Below are positions 11,760 to 22,690 of a stretch of 64,000 nt of DNA, piece by piece. A program made the translations under genes and the position numbers. How positions within the stretch are numbered: position 1 is the first letter of the stretch; each line of letters starts with the position of its first letter. This DNA is from Cutaneotrichosporon cavernicola. Lineage: Eukaryota; Basidiomycota; Tremellomycetes; Trichosporonales; Trichosporonaceae. The notes beneath the pieces were generated by a model. The model was not told where the DNA came from. It did not search any database and worked only from the letters and a program-made list of their open reading frames with translations. The stretch spans positions 1,674,001 through 1,738,000 of the forward strand of contig NC_083397.1 of assembly GCF_030864355.1 (NCBI RefSeq), given 5' to 3'.

Positions 11760-13046
11760 CTACCAACCCCGCATGCCCTTCTTGCCTCCACCTTTCTTCT
11801 TTCCACCACCCTTGCCACTGTTGTTGATGCGAGCAATGGTGCTCTCGTCAATACGCAGCGCACCCTTGTCAAACTTGCCCACACCCATACCGAGACCCAT
11901 TGCGCGCTCCTTGCTCTTGCCAGCCATACCCTTCTTCTTCGTGACCGTTCCAAACGTCCGCACTTCGCGCTCCTTGCCCTTTGACCCGGCACCGCGACGC
12001 CCCAAATCACCCAATCCGCCCTTGCCCTTGACCCACGAGCCGGCCGCCTCAGCCTCGGCGCGTGCCGTTTCAGCCCGCCGCTGCTTGGCATGAACGAGGC
12101 CGGTACGTACATGCGCCGGATGGGAGGAGAGGTTGGCTCCGCGCACAACGCCCTCGCCATCGCCGGGGAGTGAGTAGTTGGCGAGCTCGAGCAGGCGGCC
12201 GGACATGGCTGCGCGTTTGTCGACTGGGCGTGAAGCCCCATCTTGTGTTGCGGACGGGAGGAGCGAGTTCAGGAGCATGTCGTGCAGCGTCTTGTCGAGG
12301 CGCTGGTTTGACCTGGTGTCAGCTATGCGTAATGGATAGCTCACTGTTCCTCCTCGTCATCCGCATTGGCCTTGCGCTTCCGCTTGCCTGACCCCGGCTG
12401 TTCTTCGGGCTGCAGGCCCATGATCTTGGCTGAGTTGCCCGTGAGGAAAGCGCGTTTCTCAGACTTTGAGATGGCTATCGACGACCGCCCAGTCTCGGCG
12501 AACACGACTTGGACGGGTGCGCGTGTGGTCGGAGCGGAGGTGGCCTTGAGAGCCTCCTTCTCCGTGGACTTTGTCTTCTCCGTGGACTTGGTCTTCTCCT
12601 TGGACTTTGTCTTCTTGGCCTTCTTGGCGTTGCTCATCATCGCTGTCGTCAGCCTCATCGTACCCAGACTCACCGTCAAAGTCCATCCCGTCCTCGCTGT
12701 CCGTGACGAACGCGTCGCCCTCTCCCCACCCGTCGTCAAACTCATCGTCGTAGTCCTCCTCCACGACCTCAGCATCGGGCTCAGACTCTGACTCTGACCC
12801 TGACGCGGAGCGAGCAGCCCCCTGTGCCGAGCTCTCAGCCGAGTCAAAGCCGAACATTGAGCGGCTGTGCGCTTCGAGCGCGGCCAGCATTGCGGCGCGG
12901 TCATTACCGTCACTGTCGCTGTCGCTGGAGTTGCCCGAGCTCGAGCTCGAGCTCGATCCAGGTAGCCTGGCGGATTTGAGCTTCTTCTTCGCTTGAGCTG
13001 ACTTTTCCGAGACGGCTTTCCACTGGGATGTGCTTGGCTTGGGCAT
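11760..13046 (-). CDS. Faf1-like 40S ribosomal subunit assembly factor (DUF4602-like)
   Basis: Three exons (12674-13046, 12345-12642, 11760-12312), 407 aa. The N-terminus is acidic/Ser-rich (MPKPSTSQWKAVSEK; many Asp-Ser repeats), the centre Lys-rich (KKAKKTKSKEKTKS), then a conserved-looking segment VVFAETGRSSIAISKSEKR and, near the C-terminus, a VGKFDKGALRIDESTI block ending in Gly/Lys repeats. That last motif resembles the C-terminal motif of yeast Faf1/FSAF1 nucleolar proteins; this is recalled, not searched. The 31-nt intron (12643-12673) joins DFD to AMMSNAKK and is among the shortest in the window. An upstream in-frame extension exists, but 13046 is the first ATG with plausible sequence after it. 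Confidence 0.55.
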
Positions 13047-13305
13047 GGTGGATGGAGAAGAGTTGGAGAGTTGTGTAACAAGCAAGGTCTGCTCGAAATC
13101 TGTGAGCGGCGGGGTCTCCGCACGGAAGCAAATTACTGCTGAGCGGCAGAATTCGGTAACAGACACAGGCAGGGAAACGTCATAAAGAATCGGTGGAGAT
13201 TCGTGAGCTTGTTGTCAGAGCCGAGACCCACCAGCGCAAACTAACGATGACGAATGAAGCAGATGCAGATGCAGATTCTTTGTACGGTGTACCTGTACCC
13301 CAGCG

Positions 13306-14406
13306 TCACACTCGGCTCTTGGGCGGCGTAGAAGCAAGTCCCTCGGCCTCAACTTGATCACGCAAGCGTACCTCGATATGTCTAGAGCTCTTGACCCAGT
13401 CGTTTACCAGCACGACGCGGTCATAGTCCCCTCCCCGTCCCTGTCCCTCGAGGTCTGGTCCCGCGGGTTCCATAGCCAGAATCTCTTTTCCAGCAGCCGT
13501 AAACCCAACTGAGACGGGACAGAACACCTTATCGGCCCATGGAATCTGTGCGGTGAAATGTTCCGTCTTGCCGGTCGGGAACCGCCATAGCCACGAGCTC
13601 AACGCCGCTCTCTGGGCGGCATAATCGCCTGGTCCAGTGAGGAACTGGGCGAGGACCGAGAGGATAAATGCCTGCGGCTCATACATGGTCACGTTGCCGG
13701 CCAGGGCGCGTGCCATCCATTGTGTCGGGGGCGCCATCTCAGCTTGGGTGTGTTCGAGCCCGCCGTCGTCTTCGGGGTCTAAAGGACCATCGTAGTCCAG
13801 AGGTAGGAGGTAGAGGTACATCTGGACTGAAAAGCGTTTGGGGAAACCGGGCGGCGTTATCCATCTCGTGAAGGGAATCAGAGCGTCTAGATATTAGCTT
13901 TGCATAGAAAAACAACTCACCAAGCTCAGGCTCGGCGCCGAGATCTTTGAGCCAGTCGGTAAACTTGACTTGCTCGCCATGGACAGCTTTACGCATTTCC
14001 CTCCGCGTATGGTTGGGAAGATCGATCAGGCGCGCCGTCTTAGGATCCCTGGCGAGGAGTACACCACTTTCCTCAAACGTTTCACGGATCGCACAGAGGC
14101 GATACGTCGTGCTGTCGACGTGTCGACGCGGGTCGCCGGGTGGAGGTACAGGTCCATCTATCTCCTCCGTCACCTTGCCACCGGGAAACACGTGCGCTGA
14201 GGGAAAGGCTGATGCCGTGCGCACACGGTGCAGCATGAGCACCTCGTTGGTGGGCGAGATGAGCACAACACTCGAGTCAGCACACGACAGCATGTCCACA
14301 CTTACCTCCCCGAAGGTATTGGCTCGGCATTCTTGGGCTGGGTCGACATGGCAGCGTACAGTCTGGCGGTGACTGGCCTGAGCCAAAGTGCAGGCGCACG
14401 GAGCAT
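13306..14406 (-). CDS. Nudix hydrolase, Nudt19/RP2-like, possible mitochondrial leader
   Basis: Exons 14306-14406, 13921-14270 and 13306-13886; 343 aa. The Nudix box is visible: FPGGKVTEEIDG then, after an insertion, RLCAIRETFEESGVLL (GX5EX7REUXEEXGU-type with a long insert, as in the Nudt19 branch). SVVLISPTNEVLMLHR and SAFPSAHVFPGG are typical of this branch. Members hydrolyse CoA or nucleotide derivatives; the substrate here is unknown. Two in-frame starts: 14406 gives MLRAPALWLRPVTARLYAA, rich in Arg and lacking acids like a mitochondrial presequence; 14349 (MSTQPKNAEP) gives a cytosolic form. The first intron (35 nt) splits the Gly-Ser codon before VVLIS. The annotated start is the longer form. 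Confidence 0.8.
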
Positions 14407-14775
14407 TGAGTGGCCGATGGACTTTGGGCAACGGTTGAAAGTGTAACCGGAGGAGAGGTCTTGGTGGAGGTAACTCAGGCACTGACGGATGTGACCGCCT
14501 GTATGGATCTGTGGCACGGAGATGCCAGTGAGCTCAGTCCTGGTCACCACTGTCGTATGCACGAGTAGGAGGCGTCCAGAGACTCTTCGGTCGCGTTGCC
14601 CTGTTACTCTCGCCTCCTAAAGCCTGCATCTCACTCGCATTCATCATATCATGTCGTGCCATGTCCAAATCGAATCTCGATCCTAGAATAACCCAGCGAT
14701 ACTGTACAGATACAATATTTCCTAAAACCCGTAATACTTGCTCGATCATTTACCTGTTACCTGTTACCTATACAA
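14407..14775. other. Intergenic region
   Basis: Spacer between the Nudix gene start and the 3' end of the next minus-strand gene. No conserved element seen; short CTGTTAC repeats near 14752-14768. Confidence 0.5.
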
Positions 14776-17700
14776 TCAGAAAAGTCCGTCCTCGTCAACC
14801 GCCACGGGTGGAAGACGAACCGATAAGTCTGGCCCGATAGTTGTGTACTCTGGCGGCGGGGTGCGTCGGAATCCCCGGTGGTCGTAGTTGTCTATGATAT
14901 GGTTGCTGCCCAGCTCCGAGCTGGGCAGCGAAATTGGCTCGGCCTCCACTGTCAGCTGATCGCGCAGGCCAATGGGCCGGGCGTTGGCCCGAGGTTGGGG
15001 AGTGAGGAGGTCGTCGAGCCTGAGAATGTCGTGCGGCCCAACAGGTCGTGGACGAGGGGCGGGGTTCGGCATCCCGCCTCGGGGTTGGGGTTGAGACTGC
15101 GACACTCCCAGCTTGTGAATGGATGTGCGCGGAGAGTGAGAGTGAGTCCCTGCACGCGCTGAGAGGTCTCCTATGGGCCCTGGGCGGGATTGGAGCCACT
15201 CGGGAGCGCCTTGCATCCAGCCGAAATGCGATGGGGTGGGTTCTGCAGTTTTCTCCGGACGGGTGTGCTCTGCTGGGTTCTCCGGACGGGTGGGAGAGTC
15301 CGCGGGGCTGGGAACTCGCATAGTCCCCTTTGGGCTGATGGCTGGCGACTGGGCGGGGGTCGAGGGGAACAAGTACATGTCGTTGCGATGGGACATTGGG
15401 AGATGCTCTGCGCTCGCAATCTCGGAAACATCGTCGTCGTCTTCGACGTCCAGAGTGCTGAGGGCCGCTTGCAATGCTTTGATCTTTGCCGCAAGAGCGG
15501 CGCGCACCTCGGCATCGCCACCTGCGGCCCTGGTTCGCGGCGTCGACATCTGGGACGGCGGCCCAGCGAAGTCCAAGTTGTAGTGCGGCAGCTCGGGCGA
15601 ACGGGAAGGCGACGAGGTCAGCCGCGGCCGAGGCGACGGCCATGCATGGACAGGATCATGCTCTGGGCGGGGCGGGACCAAGGTGCGTGGCACAGGGGGA
15701 TCGGACCGCGTACGAGGCGGGGCGAAGGCGCGTGGTGCCGCGGGGTCAGAGAGGGTGCGCGGTGGGCCCTCAAAGTGTGAGATGGTCGACGGGGAGTCTG
15801 ATGAGCGCGTTCTCAAGCTCGTGTGCCTGGCTGGAGCGTGGGCTGGTCGCGGCGGAAGTGTCTGTGCCTCAAACAGTTGGGCGATCTGTTCCTCGACCTC
15901 CTCTTGAGGCGAGAGTCTGCGCCTGGGACCCGCGGGTACTCGACGCGTGTTGGAAACCTGGCGCTGAAGCGCAGCGGTGTCGGCCGATTGCTGTCGGCTT
16001 GGAACTGGCGGAACCATGCGACCAGCAGGACTGGAGAGGTAAGCGCCGTCGTAGGCGTCCCAGTTATCGCAGTCTGGCTTGTCCACGTGTCCAGACTTGC
16101 CGTGGCCTTGTTGTAACCTCTTGCGTTCCTCCCGGGCGCGGCCCTTCTCGCGCAGCTCCTGTTCGATACAGGCTTCCGCTTCCCTCTCGGTCATCACCAC
16201 CTGATTGCGGTTCGTCGCAGCCTGTTGCTTCCGTTCTCGCTGTTCTGCCAGGCGGGCGTATGCCAACGCCTGCGCGTCGGGCGGAAGAGCATTGAACAGC
16301 TGGCGAATGTTGTCATCCTCCTCGCCGAGCGAGTGCATCTGCGACCCCCACGAATGCTTGGTGTTCGCGTATGTGTGGTCGGGCCAGCGTCCGGCGTTGC
16401 GATCGCTGTCGACTGGACCGAGGACAGAAGATGTCATGATGGCATGCTTCTCGTCCCGGTACCCCACACCTGGGACGACAGACGAATTGTCTGGCAGCAA
16501 CCCGCTCTCAGGACGGGAGTCCTGTTGGGGGAGAGGAGGCCTCAAGTGGGAGGACAAGTGACGCTCCGATGGAACCTGGTCGGACGAGTACTGCGGGACT
16601 CGTGTGACCTCTGCTGGGCTGTCGCGCACCGACTTTGTCGGAATGTGGCGGACCGGCTCATCTGATGTCGATTGGTGATCCTTCTCTGTTCGGTCCCTTG
16701 CATCGTCTCCCTGCTCGTCCCTGTCGGACTTTGGCACACTGGTGGGGTGCACTTGCATCCTTGTATGGGCAGGGGTGGCAACGCTGACGGGGACTACGCC
16801 GGCGGTGGCATACATGGCGGTGAACGACCTTCCGAACGCTTTGCCAAAAGCCTTGCCGGTTTTTTTCGAGTTGAAGGGCATGTCGTCGGGTGGTGGTGGA
16901 GGGTTGAGGAGGGCACCAGGAACTTTCAAAGCGGAGCGGGTCGATACAGTTGCAGTCTTTCTGGGTTGAGGGGCGATGGCCAGCAGAGCGCCTGGAATCT
17001 TGTACGCCGAGCGCGCCGAGATTGCAGGTGCAAACGTCAAGGAGCTGTTGCTTCGCGCGCGCGGGGGGTTCACAGTCTTGGCGCTAACGGTGCTCCCACT
17101 ACTTATACTCGCAGGCCGGGTGGGCGGTAACACCAAGAGATTATCCCAGAAGGGAAACCCGGCCGCTTCGAGGCGGCGTGTGACAGCCGGCGAAGGGTGG
17201 GGTAAGGGAACATTGCTTGGAGGAAACTGGAGCTCAAGGCGAGCCAGGTAGAAGATGTCGTGATACCCCGCATTGCCATACTTTCTGGGTCAGTTTCGGC
17301 GTACTCTCCGCATCTGCTTTGGGTCATTCGAGCCCCAAAGAATCAATAGGGTTGGCAGACCAACGACATGGACAAGATCACGCCAGGTTTAGGGCAGGCT
17401 TTGCGCGCCCAACGTGGTGCTCATTTGACACTGCGTCGTCTTCCCTGTGCCGGATGGAATGCAAAAAGGTCATCCGAAAGACCGATGTCGCGTTATGATG
17501 AGACTAACCACCGTAAGGGTGCCGTGCACGTTTGGGTCATTGTAGAACGTGACCGAGGACCCGGACGATGAGGATGAACGCAAGAACGCTCAAACTCAGT
17601 CCAGCCTCGTTGTTACCTGGGTTTTGAACCCTAAGAGTCCCTTGTATGGGCTTGGGTTTCCAGGACAGATGACGAGGCAAGCAGGGAATGAATGACATGC

Positions 17701-18038
17701 CTTCAAACTCACCTTGCGCTCGAGAACTTCTAACTGGTGTTAACGCAACTAATCGGGGTTGGAGGCTCACTTTGCCACCGGGTTGTCCAACGGCATTCGA
17801 TTTCGACTTGCGCATCTTGGCCAGCGCGTACGTTTTGACCGCGACTAAGGCAGCTTGGACGGATGAAGGATCTAGCAGATCAGTGCGGTCGAGTTCCTAC
17901 GTATGAGCCTGGAACTGGGAGTCTAGCACCCGTAGTACGCTCACCACACCAATCTGTCGTTAGCAGGAACAGATGGGGTGAGGCTGGTAGGCGATGGGCG
18001 CTGACCTCGTGCGCCGTTTCGCCCTTGAAAGTCTCCAT
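14776..18038 (-). CDS. Unrecognised disordered protein with PPxY-like motif (5' exons tentative)
   Basis: Family not recognised. The large last exon (14776-17284) is confident. It opens with ordered sequence (NAGYHDIFYLARLEL, TRRLEAAGFPFWDNL), followed by about 750 mostly disordered residues rich in Pro, Ser and Arg. A short helix (DAQALAYARLAEQRERKQQA), a Glu/Arg-rich helix and C-terminal TPPPEYTTIG, a PPxY-type site for WW/NEDD4-like ligases, are seen. Upstream, small exons are plausible from ATG 18038 (METFKGETAHE, then ELDRTDLLDPSSVQAALVAV, KTYALAKMRKSKSNAVG, LEVLERK), with intervening splice sites uncertain; the exons between about 17290 and 17700 are not resolved. An open frame from 17136 begins with TTG, not ATG, so it is not the true start. 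Confidence 0.5.
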
Positions 18039-18607
18039 TGTGCAGCTGGCGCGCTACGGTTGGTGATCACGCTGCAGCTGGCGCGCTGCGGGGTTGATAA
18101 AAGCTGTTGCAGTGAGCTGGAGATGAAGAGATGGAGGAAGGACTGGAAATACACAGCCGTGTCATATCTATGTACGCAGGATCGTTGTCTGCGTCGCCTG
18201 TGAGGTTGCGTGGATCCTTGGAAAGCTGATGCACTCGGGGCGATCTTGGTCTCACCTCGCCCTCCTTGTTCCCTGTCGGCTGTAGGCCTGTAGGCTTCAT
18301 GCTGTGTACGGGTTCTTACGGCCGTTTGATTGCTAGAATCTCATAACAAAGTCATAAACGTGCGTTAGTTGGGCGGCTATCTCACGTCTAGCATTCCACA
18401 CCATACTCCCATCTTTGACCCAAATAATAGAGAATAGATCAAAGCCTACCCGTCACCTACCAGTCACCTGCCATTCTCAGGCAACAGGTATCGATTTGGT
18501 ACACTCATGCATCCTTTGGGAGACTTCTGAATCCTTCTCTTCTCTTACGCTACTATGCTGCTTGGCTATTCACTTCACTTCTGATCGTTCCAGTCCGACG
18601 CAACCGC
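18039..18607. other. Intergenic region
   Basis: Upstream of the disordered-protein gene and downstream of the 97-aa protein gene. Two copies of a CAGCTGGCGCGCT motif occur at about 18043-18056 and 18073-18086, just upstream of the proposed ATG at 18038. Otherwise nothing recognised. Confidence 0.5.
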
Positions 18608-19265
18608 TCAAGAAGTGCGGGGCTTGATGTCGGGCGAGGCTCCTGCACGGCGAAGACGCAGCTCGCCGTCAACGGCAACTAAGGAGGTGTTAGTAGGGGT
18701 TGCAAGGTTATAATGGCGCAGTGGGAGAAATTCGCTTCAGTCATGGCCTCAGGGTGGACAAGGTTCTGTGGACTGCGACTGCGCGCGTTCGCTACTCACA
18801 GTGACGGCCAATAGCTAAGCAGGTCAGCATCATTCATACACCTGACAAGATACGCACCGAGAACACCACCGACGAGACCCGCGCTGACAATGAAGCCAAG
18901 GGGGTAGAGCTCGACTGGGATGTCTGTTTGTGTAAGCACAATCCTCGTGCTGTGGTTGGCTGGAGCCATGGCCCCGCAGATTGGGGCATCACCAACGACC
19001 AAAGCCGGCGGCTCTGCAATGGTTGGGGGTTCATTACGCACCCTTCATGCCAAAGCGGTAGATCTGCCGTTAGCGTAGAGTACTTGTACGCGTCGTGGAG
19101 TGGATGACGTTGCACATCTCTTTGCAATGTCCAGTGGCAACTCACAAGCTTCGACTTGCCGTTACGGTGCTCGATCGAGGTCCAGCGGCGGCCAGCAACG
19201 GTCGAGTTGTTGAGCATAGGGGTGCGCGAGGCAGTGGCGAGGGTACGTGCTGAGCGGGCAAACAT
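18608..19265 (-). CDS. Small mitochondrial single-span membrane protein (MLRQ/B12D-like?)
   Basis: Five small exons (19146-19265, 19042-19063, 18858-18923, 18800-18814, 18608-18678) give 97 aa; one exon is only 15 nt. Frame closes exactly through all four junctions. The N-terminus MFARSARTLATASRTPML is a classic Arg/Ala/Ser mitochondrial presequence. After splicing, KIYRFGMKDIPVELYPLG leads into a membrane span (FIVSAGLVGGVLAIGRHF) and a basic tail (DGELRLRR...). The KDIPVELYPL-span-GR-LRLRR layout resembles small inner-membrane respiratory subunits such as the NDUFA4/MLRQ-B12D group; this is a resemblance from memory and could be wrong. It would be missed by gene finders with a minimum exon length. 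Confidence 0.65.
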
Positions 19266-19375
19266 GGTTGATGAGTTATGTGTTGGGTGGTTGTGAGAAG
19301 CGTCGATCGCTGTTATATACAAAGGGGTGGGAGAGTCTCCAGAGGAGAGTGGTGGTTCTGGAGAGCCAGGGCTTG

Positions 19376-19411
19376 AATGGCTACAATGGCTACAATGGCT
19401 ACAATGGCTAG
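19376..19411. repeat. 9-bp tandem repeat AATGGCTAC x4
   Basis: Four copies of AATGGCTAC (last ends TAG), 110-150 bp upstream of the 97-aa protein gene start. Confidence 0.9.
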
Positions 19412-20244
19412 CCCTCTCACTACCAGCGTAGCAAGATTGCGTGGTTAGAGTGGCATGTGACATAGCTCACATGACCTCGACCGCCGTCATCGTCATCCCT
19501 CCCAGCCACAGTGGCACCCACCATTCTCCCACGATCCAGACCCCGGGCTCTTGCTCTTACTACGCGACACGCGATGCGCCTCGAGTTGACCCTGGCACAG
19601 TCGCGCAAGCTTCAAAGCCCACTTTGGTACTTGTGGCGCCATCATGCTCCATGGTTGCTCCTAACTCAACCGCATTGTGACGCAAGGTATGGAGCACAGC
19701 AGGCACGTCCCGGGCATCGGCCAACTGCTCCGTCGCTACCTTCCGAATCGCGATCTAATCTTGTCCTCGGCCCTCGACGTCAGTATGAGTCTGGCCAGGG
19801 TGGTCCACCAACAAGTGAACGCGTCGTCGCGTCGTCACGGGCTCTTTATTAGAGCTACGTCGCTCACGTCTCCCGTGACGGAGGGTCGCGCAATCCAACT
19901 GAGTGGGTGGGGATCACTCATCACTGAGGATGCCAGTCGTTGTGGAGGTGTCCGCCATCCAATAACAAGATGTGTGTTCTGCTCGGGCAGCTACAACATC
20001 AGAATCTTGCCCAGTCCAGCAAATAAGATAATCAGAGCTCCCACCCCACCCACAGTGACTGTGATGCCCAGCAGTTGCGACTTGATAAACCCACAGCGTC
20101 TCAAACTCGACATTTGTGTCTTGCAAGTGCTCCATCATCGAGCGCCTGCAGAACACCTCTGCAGTAACTGAGCGACAGTCCGCTCCGAGTATGGGCCTTT
20201 GCCGAGGCCAGTGCGTCAGAGTTGGGTATTCGACTATTCGGAGG

Positions 20245-20280
20245 CGTAAGATGCTCTTACACGCGTAAGATGCTCTTACA
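20245..20280. promoter_or_regulatory. Duplicated inverted repeat GTAAGA-TGC-TCTTAC
   Basis: Two identical 17-bp copies with 19-bp periodicity. Each holds a perfect 6-bp inverted repeat around a 3-bp spacer. They lie about 250-280 bp upstream of the dehydratase ATG. Symmetry and duplication suggest a dimeric regulator site; function is inferred. Confidence 0.5.
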
Positions 20281-20419
20281 TGCTCCAGATGATGTTTGGA
20301 TCATGCGAGGGCTCACCCGCAAACTGCCCCGCACCAGCCCGGTCAACCCCGGGGTACCGCGGGTTACCGCCTTCAGCCGGCGGCACATTAGTGTAGCCCA
20401 CCTGGAAATGAGCCGTTCC

Positions 20420-20436
20420 GGACCGGCAATCGGTCC
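20420..20436. promoter_or_regulatory. Inverted repeat GGACCG-N5-CGGTCC
   Basis: Perfect 6-bp inverted repeat with a 5-bp spacer about 90 bp upstream of the dehydratase ATG. It contains CCG/CGG half-sites of the kind bound by Zn2Cys6 fungal regulators; binding is inferred. Confidence 0.5.
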
Positions 20437-20526
20437 TGGCCGTCCTGGCCGCCGGCTACTATGTCTCGTCTGGCCATTGATAATACACTTGATACACACC
20501 ACACGTCCCATCCATCTCTCATCACA

Positions 20527-22533
20527 ATGACTTCAAACGCTTGCGAGGGGTGTACCTGTGGCCGTGCTGACGCGGCGTTCGAGGACGAGGTCGACGTCGA
20601 CCGCGACCCGCGCTCATTCACCGTCCCCGCAGAGGGCATCTACTCGCCCGACACGCATACCGAGACTGTGGCCATCGACAATGCCGTCCCTCTGCGCTCC
20701 AAGAAATGGTTCCACGACGACGACGATCCTGGTGAGTTTTTATTCTAACATCACTAACCAAAGGCATGACCTCCATCTATCTGGAGCGGTACATGAACTG
20801 GGGCATGACCCTTGACGAGCTGCGTAATGAGAAACGCCCCGTTATTGGGATTGCGCAAACAGGGTCAGACTTGTCGCCATGTAATCGGCATCATGTCGAG
20901 TTGGCCAAACGCGTGCGGGACGGTATCATTGCTGCGGGGGGTACGCCGCTCGAGTTTCCGTGCCATCCTATCCAGGAGACGGGGAAGCGTCCCACAGCAT
21001 CGCTCGACCGAAACCTCTCATACCTCGCTCTTGTCGAGGTCCTTTTCGGGTATCCTCTCGACGGTGTCGTCCTCCTCACCGGATGTGATAAGACGTAAGT
21101 GAATAAAAAGACTATCTGACGCAAGCACGCCGGCGATGCTCATGGCGGCTGCGACGATGAACATTCCCGCCCTGTGTTTGAATGTCGGGCCCATGTTGAA
21201 TGGGTATAGTAATGATGGGAAACGCCTAATGGGGTCTGGCTCGGTGGCGTGGGACTCGCGAGCTGCTTTTGTGACGGGTAAAATCAACGCTAAGCAGTTC
21301 GTGCATAACATGGCCGTGTCGGCGCCCAGTGTTGGACACTGTAATACCATGGGCACGGCATCGACCATGAACGCCCTAGCCGAGGCGCTGGGCATGGCGC
21401 TTCCCGGCTCGGCTGCGATTCCAGCGGCGTACCGCGAACGCGGAGCGTGCGCGTACCAGACCGGTCGGCGGATTGTCGACATGGTCCGCTCCGACCTCAA
21501 GCCGTCGGATATCCTAACCAAGGATGCGTTTGAGAATGCCATCGCCCTCAACACTGCCATTGGTGGATCGACAAATGCTCCCATCCACCTCGGCGCCATT
21601 GCCAAACATATTGGCGTCGAGCTCACTACAGCCGATTGGGAACGCGTCGGGTACGCGTTACCCGTCATTGTCAATGTCAAGCCGGCCGGCCAATTCTTGT
21701 GCGAGGAGTATTTCCGCGCTGGCGGCCTTCCGTCCGTCGTCGCAGAGCTTATGGCACACGACAAACTTCCCCATCCCTCAGCACTTACGTGTACGGGTCG
21801 TTCTATTGGGGAGAACTGTAAGGGCGAGATGTCATTTGACCGCCGCGTGATTATGCCATTTGAGAAACCACTCAAACAAACGGGTGGATTCCTCAACCTC
21901 CACGGCAACTTGTTCGACAGTGCGATCATGAAGACGAGTGTGATCAGCGACAAGTTCCGGCAACAATGGCTGGAAAACCCCGACGATCCCATGGCTTTCC
22001 AAGGGCCAGTGGCGGTCTTTGATGGACCGGAAGACTACCACGCACGGATTGACAAGAACCCCAATATCACCAAAAGCACAATCCTTATCATGCGCGGCAC
22101 GGGCCCCAATGGATATCCTGGCGCCGCAGAGGTCGTCAATATGCTTCCGCCGGCTGAACTCATCAAGCAGGGCCTCGAATTGCCATGTATTGGCGACGGA
22201 CGACAGAGCGGAACATGTGGCACACCCGCCATCCTCAACGCGTCGCCGGAAGCGGCGACAGGCGGCATGCTGGGATACCTCAAGGACGGAGATATTGTGC
22301 GCGTCGACCTCAACAAGCGCACTGCCAACGTCATGCTTGAACCAGAGGAGATCGAGGCTCGCAAGAAGGAGATGGGGTCGTACAAGGACACCAAGATGCC
22401 CAAGTCCCAGACACCATGGCAGGAACTGTTCCGCGAGAACGTCGGCGAGCTGTCCGAAGGAATGGTCCTAAACAAGGCCGTCAAGTACCAGCGCCTTGCC
22501 CAGACCCAGTCTATTCCTCGCCAGAACCACTAG
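20527..22533 (+). CDS. IlvD/Edd family dehydratase, sugar-acid (pentonate) type
   Basis: Three exons (20527-20731, 20764-21094, 21126-22533), 647 aa. Fe-S dehydratase of the dihydroxy-acid/sugar-acid group. Hallmarks: [36 protein letters not shown] with the cluster Cys, [38 protein letters not shown], and [20 protein letters not shown] near the end. The CNRHH and [12 protein letters not shown] stretches resemble pentonate dehydratases (xylonate/arabinonate) more than Ilv3, so catabolism of sugar acids is the better guess than Ilv3. The N-terminal ~65 residues are extra, with an EGCTCGRAD Cys motif; no clear mitochondrial leader. An upstream in-frame ATG at 20461 would add 22 residues; 20527 is preferred. 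Confidence 0.85.
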
Positions 22534-22557
22534 TATCTGTATGCACGGGCTGGAGTG

Positions 22558-22596
22558 GGTTCGAGTCGGTTCGAGTCGGTTCGAGTCGGTCGAGTC
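22558..22596. repeat. 10-bp tandem repeat GGTTCGAGTC x3-4
   Basis: Three perfect copies and one shortened copy, beginning 25 bp after the dehydratase stop codon, within its likely 3' UTR. Confidence 0.9.
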
Positions 22597-22690
22597 AACG
22601 CGGCCCATGTCAATGTAATTGCATGACTTGGCAGTACTAATACAACGAGCTGCCCCTCTAACGGCAACAGGATGGATATGCAAGAAAAGT

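Larger units (their letters stand above)
19266..20526. other. Divergent intergenic region
   Basis: Promoters of the 97-aa protein gene (minus) and the dehydratase (plus). Contains a 9-bp tandem array (19376-19411) and, toward the dehydratase, a duplicated inverted repeat (20245-20280) and a second inverted repeat (20420-20436). Open frames here look random. Confidence 0.6.

Noticed and set aside
17103..17136. Start of the disordered-protein frame at 17136
   Set aside because: The first codon is TTG, and protein-like sequence continues upstream in frame to a splice acceptor at 17284.
20461..20526. Upstream ATG for the dehydratase
   Set aside because: Adds 22 residues with no protein-like character; the ATG at 20527 follows a plausible leader. 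Kept only as an alternative.
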